Shown piece by piece: positions 14,463-21,927 of a stretch of 26,923 nt of DNA. The position numbers and the translations under genes were made by a program. Numbering within the stretch: position 1 is the stretch's first letter; each line of letters begins with the position of its first letter. Origin of the DNA: Pseudomonadota bacterium (GTDB lineage: Bacteria > Pseudomonadota > Alphaproteobacteria > Azospirillales > Azospirillaceae); the NCBI GenBank assembly GCA_023416455.1, contig JAEZHQ010000314.1:1-26923 (forward strand), read 5' to 3'. The notes under the pieces are model-generated. The model saw only the letters and a program-made list of their open reading frames with translations. It did not search any database and was not told the DNA's origin.

Positions 14463-15359
14463 ATGGGAGGCCAGACCTTGTACCTGCAACACGCCACCCC
14501 GGCCGAGGCGGCCGACCTGACCACGCCGGCCGGCCCCCGGCCGCCCGGCGCGGCGCGGCCGATCATCGAGTTCGAGCGCGTCACCGTCTCCTACGGCAAG
14601 GACGCCGCGGCGACCCCGGCGCTCGCCGAAAGCACCTTCCGCATCGACCACGGCGACTTCATCGCCCTGGTCGGCCCGTCGGGCTGCGGCAAGTCCACCA
14701 TCCTGAAGCTGGTGGGCGGCCTGCTCGAAGCCACCAGCGGCCATGTCTTCGTCGCCCGGCGCGAGGTGGGGGCGGAGGACGTGCGCATCGGCATGGCCTT
14801 CCAGAACCCGACCCTGCTGCCCTGGCTCAGCATCCGCGACAACGTGATGCTTCCGCTGAAGATCGCGCGCCCCTTCCGCGAGGACTGGAGGCGCAAGCGC
14901 CGGGGCGAGTACCGCGACCGGGCGGACGCCCTGCTCGCCAAGGTCGGGCTCCAGGACTTCGCGCAGAAGTTCCCGTGGCAGCTCTCCGGCGGCATGCAGC
15001 AGCGGGCCTCGCTGTGCCGCGCCCTGATCCACGACCCGACCCTGCTGCTGCTCGACGAGCCCTTCGGCGCGCTGGACCAGTTCACGCGCGAGGAGCTGTG
15101 GGCCACCTTGCAGACTCTGTGGATGGAACGCCGTCCGACCGTGCTGCTGGTCACCCACGACCTGCGCGAAAGCGCCTTCCTGGCCAACCGCATCATGGTG
15201 ATGAGCGCCAGGCCCGGCCGCATCCTGGTCGACGAGCGGGTGGACTTCCCGCGGCCGCGCACGCTGGAAACCACCGCCCTGCCGGAGTTCAACAGCCTGA
15301 CGCACACGCTGCGCGGCCTCATCGTCGCCGCAAGGGGCGGCGCGGGAGCGCGGCCATGA
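14463..15359 (+). CDS. ABC transporter ATP-binding protein (nitrate/sulfonate/pyrimidine type)
   Basis: A 298-residue ABC ATPase with Walker A GPSGCGKST (71-79), Q-loop at Gln114, signature LSGGMQQ (174-180), Walker B LLLLDEP (194-200) and H-loop His232, closest in style to SsuB/TauB/ThiZ. There is an unconserved N-terminal extension of about 35 residues. Start choice is open: ATG 14463 lacks a good ribosome site, whereas TTG 14478 has GGGAGG seven bases before it, so translation may begin there and give 293 residues. Its stop overlaps the permease start (ATGA), showing tight coupling. It energises the importer made with the permease and one or both SBPs. Confidence 0.93.
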   Translation: MGGQTLYLQHATPAEAADLTTPAGPRPPGAARPIIEFERVTVSYGKDAAATPALAESTFRIDHGDFIALVGPSGCGKSTILKLVGGLLEATSGHVFVARREVGAEDVRIGMAFQNPTLLPWLSIRDNVMLPLKIARPFREDWRRKRRGEYRDRADALLAKVGLQDFAQKFPWQLSGGMQQRASLCRALIHDPTLLLLDEPFGALDQFTREELWATLQTLWMERRPTVLLVTHDLRESAFLANRIMVMSARPGRILVDERVDFPRPRTLETTALPEFNSLTHTLRGLIVAARGGAGARP

Positions 15360-16129
15360 TCGCCGTCAACCGCGAGAAGCTCGCCTCGGCCGTCCTGATT
15401 GTCGGCGTCTTCGCCGTGTGGGAGGCCGCCTGCCTGGTCTTCGGCATCAGCGACATCATCCTGCCGCGGCCGAGCCAGATCGTCGCCACGCTGATCGACC
15501 GCTGGCCGGCCCTCATGCCCCATGCCGTCCAGACGCTCTACACCACGCTTCTGGGATTCGTCCTGGGCGTCGGCGCCGGGGTCCTGATCGGGCTGCTGAT
15601 CGGATCCTCGCGGCTGGCCTACAACGTCGCCTTCCCGCTGCTGGTCGGCTTCTCCTCCATCCCCAAGGTGGCGGTGGTGCCCATCCTCGTCCTCTGGTTC
15701 GGCTCGGGCACGGTGCCGGCGGTGCTGACCTCCATGATCATCTCGGTCTTCCCGGTGGTGGTGAACATGGCGACCGGTCTCGCCACGACCGAACCGGAGC
15801 TGGAGGACGTGCTGCGCACCCTGAAGGCGTCCAAGCGCGACATCCTGCTGAACGTCGGGCTGCCGCGGGCGATGCCCTATTTCTTCGCGTCGCTCAAGGT
15901 GGCGGTCACCCTGTCCTTCGTCGGGACGGTGATCGCGGAGACGGTGGCCTCCAACCGCGGCGTCGGCAACATGATGCTGATCGCGTCCTCCAACTTCAAC
16001 GTTCCCCTGGTCTTCGCCGGCCTGTTCATCCTGGCCGGGCTGGGCATCGCGCTTTACGTCGCCTTCTCGCTGATCGAGCGCCGCGTCACCGGCTGGGCCA
16101 ACCGCAAGACCGAATTCGCGGCGGGCTGA
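15356..16129 (+). CDS. ABC transporter permease (SsuC/TauC/ThiX type)
   Basis: A 257-residue inner-membrane permease of the BPD_transp_1 fold with about six helices. The LPRPSQI segment before the core, the SSIPKVAVVPILVLWFG helix-loop, and the EAA-type coupling loop (ELEDVLRTLKASKRDILLNV then LPRAMPY) that contacts the ATPase are all present. GVGNMM near the C-terminus is also typical. The ATG overlaps the ATPase stop. It probably forms a homodimer with two copies of the ATPase. Confidence 0.94.
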   Translation: MIAVNREKLASAVLIVGVFAVWEAACLVFGISDIILPRPSQIVATLIDRWPALMPHAVQTLYTTLLGFVLGVGAGVLIGLLIGSSRLAYNVAFPLLVGFSSIPKVAVVPILVLWFGSGTVPAVLTSMIISVFPVVVNMATGLATTEPELEDVLRTLKASKRDILLNVGLPRAMPYFFASLKVAVTLSFVGTVIAETVASNRGVGNMMLIASSNFNVPLVFAGLFILAGLGIALYVAFSLIERRVTGWANRKTEFAAG

Positions 16130-16200
16130 CCGCGGGCGCGGCGGCGCCGTCCGCCACGCCCGGCCCCCCTTCCCCCTGACACCGGACACGGGAGACACCC

Positions 16201-17259
16201 ATGCTCACCCTCACGCGCCGGGCCGCCCTTCTGGCCGGCCTCGGCCTTTCCCTCGCCCTTCCGCTCGCCCTTCCGCTCGCCCCGGCCGCCGCGCAGGAGC
16301 GCACGGCGATCCGCTTCACGCTCGACTGGAAGTACCAGGGCATCCACAGCTGGTACTTCGTCGCCCAGGAAAAGGGCTATTTCCGCGACGAGGGGCTGGA
16401 CGTCACCATCGACCAGGGCGAAGGCTCCGCCGCCACCGTGACCCGCATCATGTCGGGCGCCTACGACGCCGGCTTCGGCGACATCAACGCCATCATCCAG
16501 CAGGCCGCCCAGAAGCCGGCGGAGGCGCCGGTGATGGTCTACCACATCTACAACCGCCCCCCCTTCGCCGTGCTGACCAAGGCGGACAGCGGCATCACCG
16601 GCCTGAAGGATCTCGTCGGCAAGACCGTCGGCGGGCCGGCCGGCAGCGCCGCCACCCGCCTCCTGCCCGGCCTGCTGGAGCGCAACGGGATCGACCCCGC
16701 CGCGGTCGGGGTCCTGAACATGCAGCCCAACCTCCAGGAGCAGATGCTCATCCGCGGCGAGGTCGCCGCCTCGCTGGTCTTCAACGTGACCAGCTACGTC
16801 AACCTCATCCAGCAGGGCCAGGACCCGGACGCCGGCTTCCGCTGGATCCCCTACGCCGACCACGGCCTCGACCTCTACTCCAACGGCGTGATGGTGTCCC
16901 AGGCGCTGGCGCGCGAGAAGCCGGAGGCGGTGAAGGGGCTGGTGCGGGCGATCAACCGCGCCATCCTGGACGCGATGGCCGACCCGGAGGCGGCGGTGCG
17001 GGCGCTGACCGCGGTCGAGCCGCTGGTCGACGCCAGGAGCGAGCTGCGTCGCTTGCGGTTCGCCTTCGACTCCATGATGATCACCCCGGAAACGCGCCGG
17101 ATCGGCCTGGGCGACGTGTCCGACGAACGGCTGGCCCGCTCCATCGAGGTGATCGCCGAGGCCTACAAGCTGCCGTCCCGGCCGGCGCCCGGCCGGGTCT
17201 TCGACCGCGCCTTCCTGCCGCTCCCGGCGGAGCGGCGCGCCACCCCCACCACCGGATGA
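16201..17259 (+). CDS. NMT1/THI5-type ABC substrate-binding protein (second copy)
   Basis: A 352-residue binding protein paralogous to the one at 12535-13614, sharing DWKYQG, YF-DEGL-VTIDQGEGS, GAYD-GFGDINA, N-NLQEQMLIRG and GLDLYSNGVMVS segments. The signal peptide starts MLTLTRRAALLAG (possibly twin-arginine) and contains an LALPLALPLAP repeat encoded by about 2.6 copies of a 12-bp unit (16252-16282); cleavage probably follows AAA or AAAQ near residue 32. ATG has GGGAG six bases upstream. Two receptors serving one ATPase-permease pair suggest two related ligands or one specialised receptor. Confidence 0.92.
   Translation: MLTLTRRAALLAGLGLSLALPLALPLAPAAAQERTAIRFTLDWKYQGIHSWYFVAQEKGYFRDEGLDVTIDQGEGSAATVTRIMSGAYDAGFGDINAIIQQAAQKPAEAPVMVYHIYNRPPFAVLTKADSGITGLKDLVGKTVGGPAGSAATRLLPGLLERNGIDPAAVGVLNMQPNLQEQMLIRGEVAASLVFNVTSYVNLIQQGQDPDAGFRWIPYADHGLDLYSNGVMVSQALAREKPEAVKGLVRAINRAILDAMADPEAAVRALTAVEPLVDARSELRRLRFAFDSMMITPETRRIGLGDVSDERLARSIEVIAEAYKLPSRPAPGRVFDRAFLPLPAERRATPTTG
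16252..16282 (+). repeat. 12-bp tandem repeat in a signal-peptide region (about 2.6 copies)
   Basis: CTCGCCCTTCCG is repeated twice exactly (16252-16263, 16264-16275) followed by CTCGCCC. It encodes the L-A-L-P units in the hydrophobic core of the second SBP's signal peptide. Copy-number change would alter core length in steps of four residues. Confidence 0.7.
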
Positions 17260-17267
17260 GGTTGCCC

Positions 17268-18731
17268 ATGACGTCCCGCTCCATCGACTGCGCCGCCCTG
17301 CTCGACGGTTCCGCCTACACGCTGCGCGGGCCGGGCCGGCTGACGCTCCGCGACGGGCGGATCGCCGCCGTGGAGGCGGCCGGCGGAACGGATGGGGCGG
17401 GAGCGGGGGCGGGGCGGCTGTTCGCCCTGCCGGCGCCGGTCAACGCGCACGACCACGGGCGGCCGGTCCGCCCCAGCTCCTTCGGGGCGGGCGGCAAGCC
17501 GCTGGAGGTGTGGATCCACTATCTGGCGCTGATGCCGGCGGTCGATCCCTATCTCGCCGCCGCCGCCGCCCTGGGGCGCAGCGCGCTGGGCGGCGTCGGG
17601 GCGGTGATGGTGCACCACACCCGCCCCCAGGGGCTGACCCCGCTGCCGGAGGAGGCGGCCGAGATCGCGCGGGCGGCGCGCGACATTGGCCTGCGCATCG
17701 CCTTCGCGGTGGCGCTGAAGGACCGCAACCCGCTGGTCTACGGCCCGTCGGAGGAACTGCTGGCCCTCCTGCCGGAGGAGGCGCGGCGGGAGTTCGCGCG
17801 CCGGATCGCGGCGCCGCCCCCGTCCACCGCCGACCAGATCCGGCTGGTGGAGGAGGTGGCCGCGGCGGCGGAGGGCGAACTGGTGGACGTGCAGTTCGGC
17901 CCGACCGGGGTGCAGTGGTGCTCGCCGGAGCTGCTGGAGGCGGTGGCCGACGCCTCCGCCCGCAGCGGCCGGCGCGTGCACATGCATTGCCTGGAATCGC
18001 GCTACCAGCGCGACTGGGCCGACCGCAACTTCCCCGACGGCCTGTTCCCGTACCTGAAGCGGATCGGCCTGCTGTCGCCCCGCCTGACGCTGGCCCACTG
18101 CACCTGGATCCGTCCCGAGGAGATCGACCTGCTGGCCGAGACCGGCGTGACCGTGGCCGTCAACACCGGCTCCAACCTCGGCCTGCGTTCGGGCGTCGCC
18201 CCGCTGGCCGAGATGGTGGCGCGCGGCTGCCGGGTGGCGCTCGGCCTCGACGGGATGACCGTGAACGAGGACGACGACGCCCTGGGCGAGATGCGGCTGG
18301 CCAACGCCCTGCACCGCGGCTGGGGGTTTGACAGCGCGGTGGAGGAGGGGGAGATGCTGCGCTTCGCCTTCGCCAACGGGCGCGCCGCCGTCACCGGGCG
18401 GGCGGAGGGCGGGGTCATCGCGCCCGGCCAGCCCGCCGACCTGCTGCTGCTCGATGCCGACACCCTCGATTCCGAACGGCTGCTGGAAGGGGTGGACCTG
18501 CGCAGCCTGCTGTTCGCCCGCGCCGGGGCCGGCCACATCGCCGAGCTGATCGTCGCCGGGCGCAGCGTGGTGAAGCGGGGCCGGGTGACCGGCATCGACC
18601 ACGACGCCGTGCAGGCGGAGCTGCTGGCGCGGCTGCGCCACGGCATGGCCGGCAGCGCGGCGCTCCAGGCCGCCCTGCCGGCGCTGGAGGCGGCGATGCG
18701 GCGCTATTACGCCGCCGCCCCCTGCTGCTGA
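17268..18731 (+). CDS. Amidohydrolase-superfamily deaminase/hydrolase (COG0402 type)
   Basis: A 487-residue metal-dependent hydrolase of the cytosine-deaminase/chlorohydrolase branch. Metal-site motifs: HDH (61-63) in the NAHDHGR segment, HMHCLES (238-244) and LAHC with His277, then GLDG with the catalytic Asp328. These enzymes deaminate or dechlorinate N-heterocycles, or open cyclic imidates. The start at 17268 has GAGG six bases upstream; an earlier ATG at 17256 overlaps the SBP stop and would add four residues. It is in an operon with the ABC importer and followed by an amidase, consistent with a catabolic step on the imported heterocycle. The substrate cannot be read from sequence. Confidence 0.88.
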   Translation: MTSRSIDCAALLDGSAYTLRGPGRLTLRDGRIAAVEAAGGTDGAGAGAGRLFALPAPVNAHDHGRPVRPSSFGAGGKPLEVWIHYLALMPAVDPYLAAAAALGRSALGGVGAVMVHHTRPQGLTPLPEEAAEIARAARDIGLRIAFAVALKDRNPLVYGPSEELLALLPEEARREFARRIAAPPPSTADQIRLVEEVAAAAEGELVDVQFGPTGVQWCSPELLEAVADASARSGRRVHMHCLESRYQRDWADRNFPDGLFPYLKRIGLLSPRLTLAHCTWIRPEEIDLLAETGVTVAVNTGSNLGLRSGVAPLAEMVARGCRVALGLDGMTVNEDDDALGEMRLANALHRGWGFDSAVEEGEMLRFAFANGRAAVTGRAEGGVIAPGQPADLLLLDADTLDSERLLEGVDLRSLLFARAGAGHIAELIVAGRSVVKRGRVTGIDHDAVQAELLARLRHGMAGSAALQAALPALEAAMRRYYAAAPCC

Positions 18732-18789
18732 CCGACCCTCCTTCCTCCCTCCCTCCTGCACCGCTCCCGTCTCCGGAACCCGACCCGCC

Positions 18790-19737
18790 ATGCCGCTCGA
18801 CCTCGCCCCGACGCCCGACCATGTCCATTGGGGCTTCTTCGATGGAAACCTGCCGCCGGTCGCCGAGATCGCCGGCGGCGACGTCGTGACGATCCGCAGC
18901 GTCAGCGGCGGCGCCGGGGAGCTGCCGCCCGAGGGGAGCGGCATGACCGTGCGGACGGAGCACCGCCGCGTGCTCGACGCCGTGGCGCCGGGGCCGGGGC
19001 CGCACATCCTGACCGGCCCGATCGCCGTCCGCGGGGCGGAGCCGGGGGATGCGCTGCGGGTCGAGATCCTGGAGGTGGCCCTGCTCGACGACTGGGGGTT
19101 CAACCTGATCCGTCCCGGCGCCGGCGCGCTTCCCGACCTCGTGCCCGAGGGGGGCTGCGTCCATCTGCCCATCGACCGGGCGCGCGGCGTCGTCCGGATG
19201 CCCTGGGGGCTGGAGATCCCGGCCCGACCGTTCTTCGGGGTCATCGGGACCGCCCCGCCGCCCTCGGCCGGGCGGCTGACCTCCATCGTCCCCGGCGCCT
19301 TCGGCGGCAACATCGACAACAAGGAGCTGACGGCGGGTGCGGTGCTCCATCTGCCGGTCTGGACCGCGGGGGCGCTGCTGTCGGTGGGGGACGGCCACGC
19401 CGTCCAGGGCGACGGCGAGGTCTGCCTGACCGCCGTCGAAACCGGGCTGGCCGGCCGCCTGCGCGTCGATCTGGTGAAGGGGGCCGGGCTGGCCGGACCC
19501 TGGGCGGAGACCCCGGACCACCTCGTCACCATGGGGTTCGACCCCGACCTGGACGAGGCGGCGCGGATCGCGCTGCGCGCCATGATCGCGCTCGTCACCG
19601 GCCGCACCGGCCTGTCCGCCGGGGACGCCTACCGCCTGTGCAGCGTCGCCGCCGACCTGCGGGTCACCCAGCTGGTGAACCGGCACAAGGGCATCCATGC
19701 CATGCTTCCGCGCTGGGCGCTGGCGGGGGCCGGCTGA
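18790..19737 (+). CDS. Acetamidase/formamidase family protein
   Basis: A 315-residue FmdA/AmdA-family amidase that hydrolyses short amides such as formamide or acetamide to ammonia and the acid. Family signatures are GGNIDNKEL (172-180; usually GGN-D) and GDGHAVQGDGE (200-210), plus a late DAYRLCSVAADLRVTQLVN helix. Length matches the family. No strong ribosome site precedes the ATG; the 58-bp gap after the amidohydrolase is pyrimidine-rich. As last gene of the operon it fits a terminal nitrogen-releasing step. Confidence 0.92.
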   Translation: MPLDLAPTPDHVHWGFFDGNLPPVAEIAGGDVVTIRSVSGGAGELPPEGSGMTVRTEHRRVLDAVAPGPGPHILTGPIAVRGAEPGDALRVEILEVALLDDWGFNLIRPGAGALPDLVPEGGCVHLPIDRARGVVRMPWGLEIPARPFFGVIGTAPPPSAGRLTSIVPGAFGGNIDNKELTAGAVLHLPVWTAGALLSVGDGHAVQGDGEVCLTAVETGLAGRLRVDLVKGAGLAGPWAETPDHLVTMGFDPDLDEAARIALRAMIALVTGRTGLSAGDAYRLCSVAADLRVTQLVNRHKGIHAMLPRWALAGAG

Positions 19738-19747
19738 GCGCAGGACG

Positions 19748-19786
19748 CCCGCCGGTTCCCCGCCGGTGCGGTGGGGGGCCGGCGGG
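19748..19786. terminator. GC-rich hairpin between convergent operons
   Basis: CCCGCCGG and CCGGCGGG (19748-19755, 19779-19786) pair perfectly, and inside them CCCCGCC pairs with GGTGGGG around GGTGC. It sits in the 62-bp gap between the convergent acetamidase and DUF3830 genes, where a bidirectional terminator is expected. No U-tract follows on either strand, so termination efficiency is uncertain. Confidence 0.4.
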
Positions 19787-19799
19787 GGGGGCGCGCGGC

Positions 19800-20213
19800 T
19801 CAGCGCAGGGTGATGGCGAAGGGCTGGGCGCCTTCCCACAGGACGAGGCGGCCCAGCTCCGGCAGGGACTCCAGGCCGGAGGTCAGCGTGATGGCGTGGT
19901 TGCCGGCGAGCTGGCCGACCTTGCTGGAGAAGTGGACGCCGCCGTAGGCGAGCAGGATTTCCGTCTCGCTGAGGCCGCCGGGGTAGAGGATGATCTGGCC
20001 CGGCGCCGGATGGCTGGTGTGGTTCTCGTAGGGGACGTCGAAGTCCGTGTTCCCGAGCGGCACCCACACGCCCTCGCCGCTCCAGCGGACATGGACGATC
20101 CGGCTGTGGAAGGGAAGCCGCGCGCGCAGCGCGGCGACCGTCTTCGGGGCGAGGGCGGTTTCGAAGCGCGCCTCGAAGCGGAAGGGACCCGCGGTGACGA
20201 GCAGCTCGCTCAT
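19800..20213 (-). CDS. DUF3830 family protein (cyclophilin-like fold)
   Basis: A 137-residue protein of the DUF3830/cyclophilin-like family: RFEARFETALAPKTVAALRARLPF at the start, then HVRWSGEGVWVPLG, a YENHTSHPAPGQIILYPGG turn and E-LLAYGG. Function is unknown; such proteins often sit beside hydantoinase, amidase or aspartate/hydantoin-racemase genes. The ATG has GGAGG eight bases upstream that overlaps the end of the cyclic-amidohydrolase gene, only 13 bp away, so the two are co-transcribed. A ligand-binding or isomerase-like role on the cyclic amide is possible but untested. Confidence 0.85.
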   Translation of the reverse strand: MSELLVTAGPFRFEARFETALAPKTVAALRARLPFHSRIVHVRWSGEGVWVPLGNTDFDVPYENHTSHPAPGQIILYPGGLSETEILLAYGGVHFSSKVGQLAGNHAITLTSGLESLPELGRLVLWEGAQPFAITLR

Positions 20214-20226
20214 GGCCGGGCCTCCG

Positions 20227-21678
20227 TCACCGGGGGGCGGCGGCGGTGACCGCCGCGATGGTCTTGTCCGTGTTGCGCGGCTCCGGCGCCGGCATCCGCT
20301 GGATCCCGTGCACCGAGCGGCCGTGGCCCTTGCGCTCCTCCACCAGCGCGCCGTCCCGCACGATGAAGGCACCGCGGACCAGCGTGTGCTTCAGCCGCCC
20401 CGTCACCCGGCGGCCGTGCCAGGGCGAGATGCGCGACAGGGAATGGAGCTTGAAGTCGTCGATCACCCATTCCTCCGCCAGGTCGAAGAGGGCGAGGTCG
20501 GCGTCGGCGCCGGGCAGGATGGCCCCCTTCTGCGGGTAGAGGCCGAAGCTCCTGGCCGGGGCTTCGGAGCTGGCGCGCACGTAGTCGCGCAGGTCCAGCC
20601 GGCCTTCCGCCACGGCGGTCAGCATCAGCGGCATCTGCGTCTCCACCCCGGGGAAGCCGCAGTCGCAGTCCCAGATCACCGGCCGGGTCTTCTCCTCCGG
20701 CGTGTGGGGGGCGTGGTCGGTGGCGATCATGTCGATGGTGCCGTCCTTCAGCGCCGCCCACAGCGGCTCGTGGCAGTCGGCCTCGCGCACCGGCGGGTTC
20801 ACCCGGATGACGCCCTTGCAGCGCGCGTAGTCCTCGGTGCTCAGCATGAGGTAGTGCGGCCCGGTCTCGCCGGTGACGTCCACGCCCCTGGCCTTGGCCT
20901 CGGCGAGCGGGCGAAGCTCCTCCTTGGAGGAGATGTGCAGGATGTGGATGCGCGCGCCCGTCCATTCGGCCAGGGTCGCCGCCCGCTCCACCGCCTCCAC
21001 CGCGACGACGGCCGGGCGGGACTCCAGATGGGCCAGCGGATCGTTGCGGCCGGCGGCGCGCAGGCGCTTCTCGCGGCGCTCCATGATGGTGTTGGTTTCG
21101 GCGTGGAGGCTGACGCGCTTGCCGGTCGGGGCCACCCGCTCGAACAGCTCCAGCATGGCGCCGGTGTCCGGCGACGGGATGCGCCCGAAGGTGTTCCCCA
21201 TGTAGAGCTTGAAGCCGATGACCCCGCCTTCGGCCAGCGCCTCCACATGGTCGAGCGACTCCTCGCCCAGCACCGCGTAGAGGCCGTAGTCCACATAGGC
21301 CTTCTCGGCGGCGATGGCGTGCTTGGCGGCCAGGATCTCCGGCGTCGCCACGGTCGGAACCGTGTTCGGCATGTCGAAGACGGTGGTCACCCCGCCGAAG
21401 GCCGCGGCGATGGTGCCGCTCGACCAGGTCTCCTTGTGGGTGTAGCCGGGATCGCGGAAATGCACGTGGACGTCGATCCCGCCGGGCAGGATGGCGAGCC
21501 CGGTCGCGTCCAGCGTCTCGGCCGCCGGCGGCATCGCCTCCGGGGCGCCGACGGCGGCGATCCTGCCGTCGCGGATGGCGATGCTGGCCGGGAACCGTGC
21601 GGCCGAGGTGACGACCTCGCCACCGTGGATCACGAGGTCGGCAATGGGGTCGGTTGCTGCCACCGGATGGTCCTTCAT
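20227..21678 (-). CDS. Cyclic amidohydrolase (hydantoinase/allantoinase/dihydroorotase type)
   Basis: A 483-residue binuclear-zinc cyclic amidohydrolase. Motifs: GGIDVHVHFRDPG (67-78, His71 and His73), FKLYMGN with the carboxylated-lysine position Lys157, LHAE (His192), HILHISS (His248) and ATDHAPHT (Asp321). The HVHFRDPG form is shared by dihydroorotases and allantoinases; GNTFGRIPSPDTG resembles neither a canonical PyrC nor a D-hydantoinase exactly. It hydrolyses a cyclic amide or ureide bond. It is co-transcribed with DUF3830. Its promoter shares a 50-bp module with the LysR-controlled ABC operon, so it probably acts on that operon's substrate. It is unlikely to be the housekeeping pyrC, given that context. 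Confidence 0.9.
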   Translation of the reverse strand: MKDHPVAATDPIADLVIHGGEVVTSAARFPASIAIRDGRIAAVGAPEAMPPAAETLDATGLAILPGGIDVHVHFRDPGYTHKETWSSGTIAAAFGGVTTVFDMPNTVPTVATPEILAAKHAIAAEKAYVDYGLYAVLGEESLDHVEALAEGGVIGFKLYMGNTFGRIPSPDTGAMLELFERVAPTGKRVSLHAETNTIMERREKRLRAAGRNDPLAHLESRPAVVAVEAVERAATLAEWTGARIHILHISSKEELRPLAEAKARGVDVTGETGPHYLMLSTEDYARCKGVIRVNPPVREADCHEPLWAALKDGTIDMIATDHAPHTPEEKTRPVIWDCDCGFPGVETQMPLMLTAVAEGRLDLRDYVRASSEAPARSFGLYPQKGAILPGADADLALFDLAEEWVIDDFKLHSLSRISPWHGRRVTGRLKHTLVRGAFIVRDGALVEERKGHGRSVHGIQRMPAPEPRNTDKTIAAVTAAAPR

Positions 21679-21756
21679 CGTCTCTGGTCCGGAATGGGTG
21701 TGGGCGGTCGCGGCGCCGGCCTTCGGCCGGCTTGTGCCGCGTCGCGGATGGTCGAA

Positions 21757-21830
21757 GGCTAAGGCGGCCGCGCGGCACCGCTCAAACGCCGTTTTTTGGC
21801 TGGGGTGTTTACAAAAAGTCTACAGCCCCG
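21757..21830 (-). promoter_or_regulatory. Promoter/operator module of the cyclic-amidohydrolase operon (copy 2)
   Basis: On the minus strand: TGTAGAC (21824-21818), CCCCAGCC-A6 (from 21805), GCGTTTGAG (21789-21781) and TTAGCC (21762-21757). TTTGAG and TTAGCC are 18 bp apart. The leader from TTAGCC to the ATG is 78 nt, against 81 nt in copy 1. TGTAGAC-N5-GTAAACA forms an imperfect dyad that could be the LysR core site. The block also lies upstream of the plus-strand binding-protein gene, but orientation and spacing favour the minus-strand operon. Confidence 0.6.
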
Positions 21831-21927
21831 CGGAGCCGCGGCGCTTGCGCTGCCCTGCGGATCGGCGCTGGATTGTCGTCTCCGAGTGTGGGGTTCCGGG
21901 TCTGTGGAAGGCTGGAGGCGGTCCGGC

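Noticed and set aside
17163..19607. An 814-codon minus-strand open frame antisense to the amidohydrolase and acetamidase
   Set aside because: Shadow frame; both plus-strand proteins show full family signatures.
21796..21927. Longer start for the PgtC-like binding protein at 21796
   Set aside because: The extension is within the shared promoter block and has no signal-peptide character; ATG 21928 has a good ribosome site.
21840..21927. Sigma-54 (-24/-12) promoter before the binding-protein gene
   Set aside because: No TGGCAC-N5-TTGC-type match at correct spacing was found despite the adjacent NtrC-type regulator.
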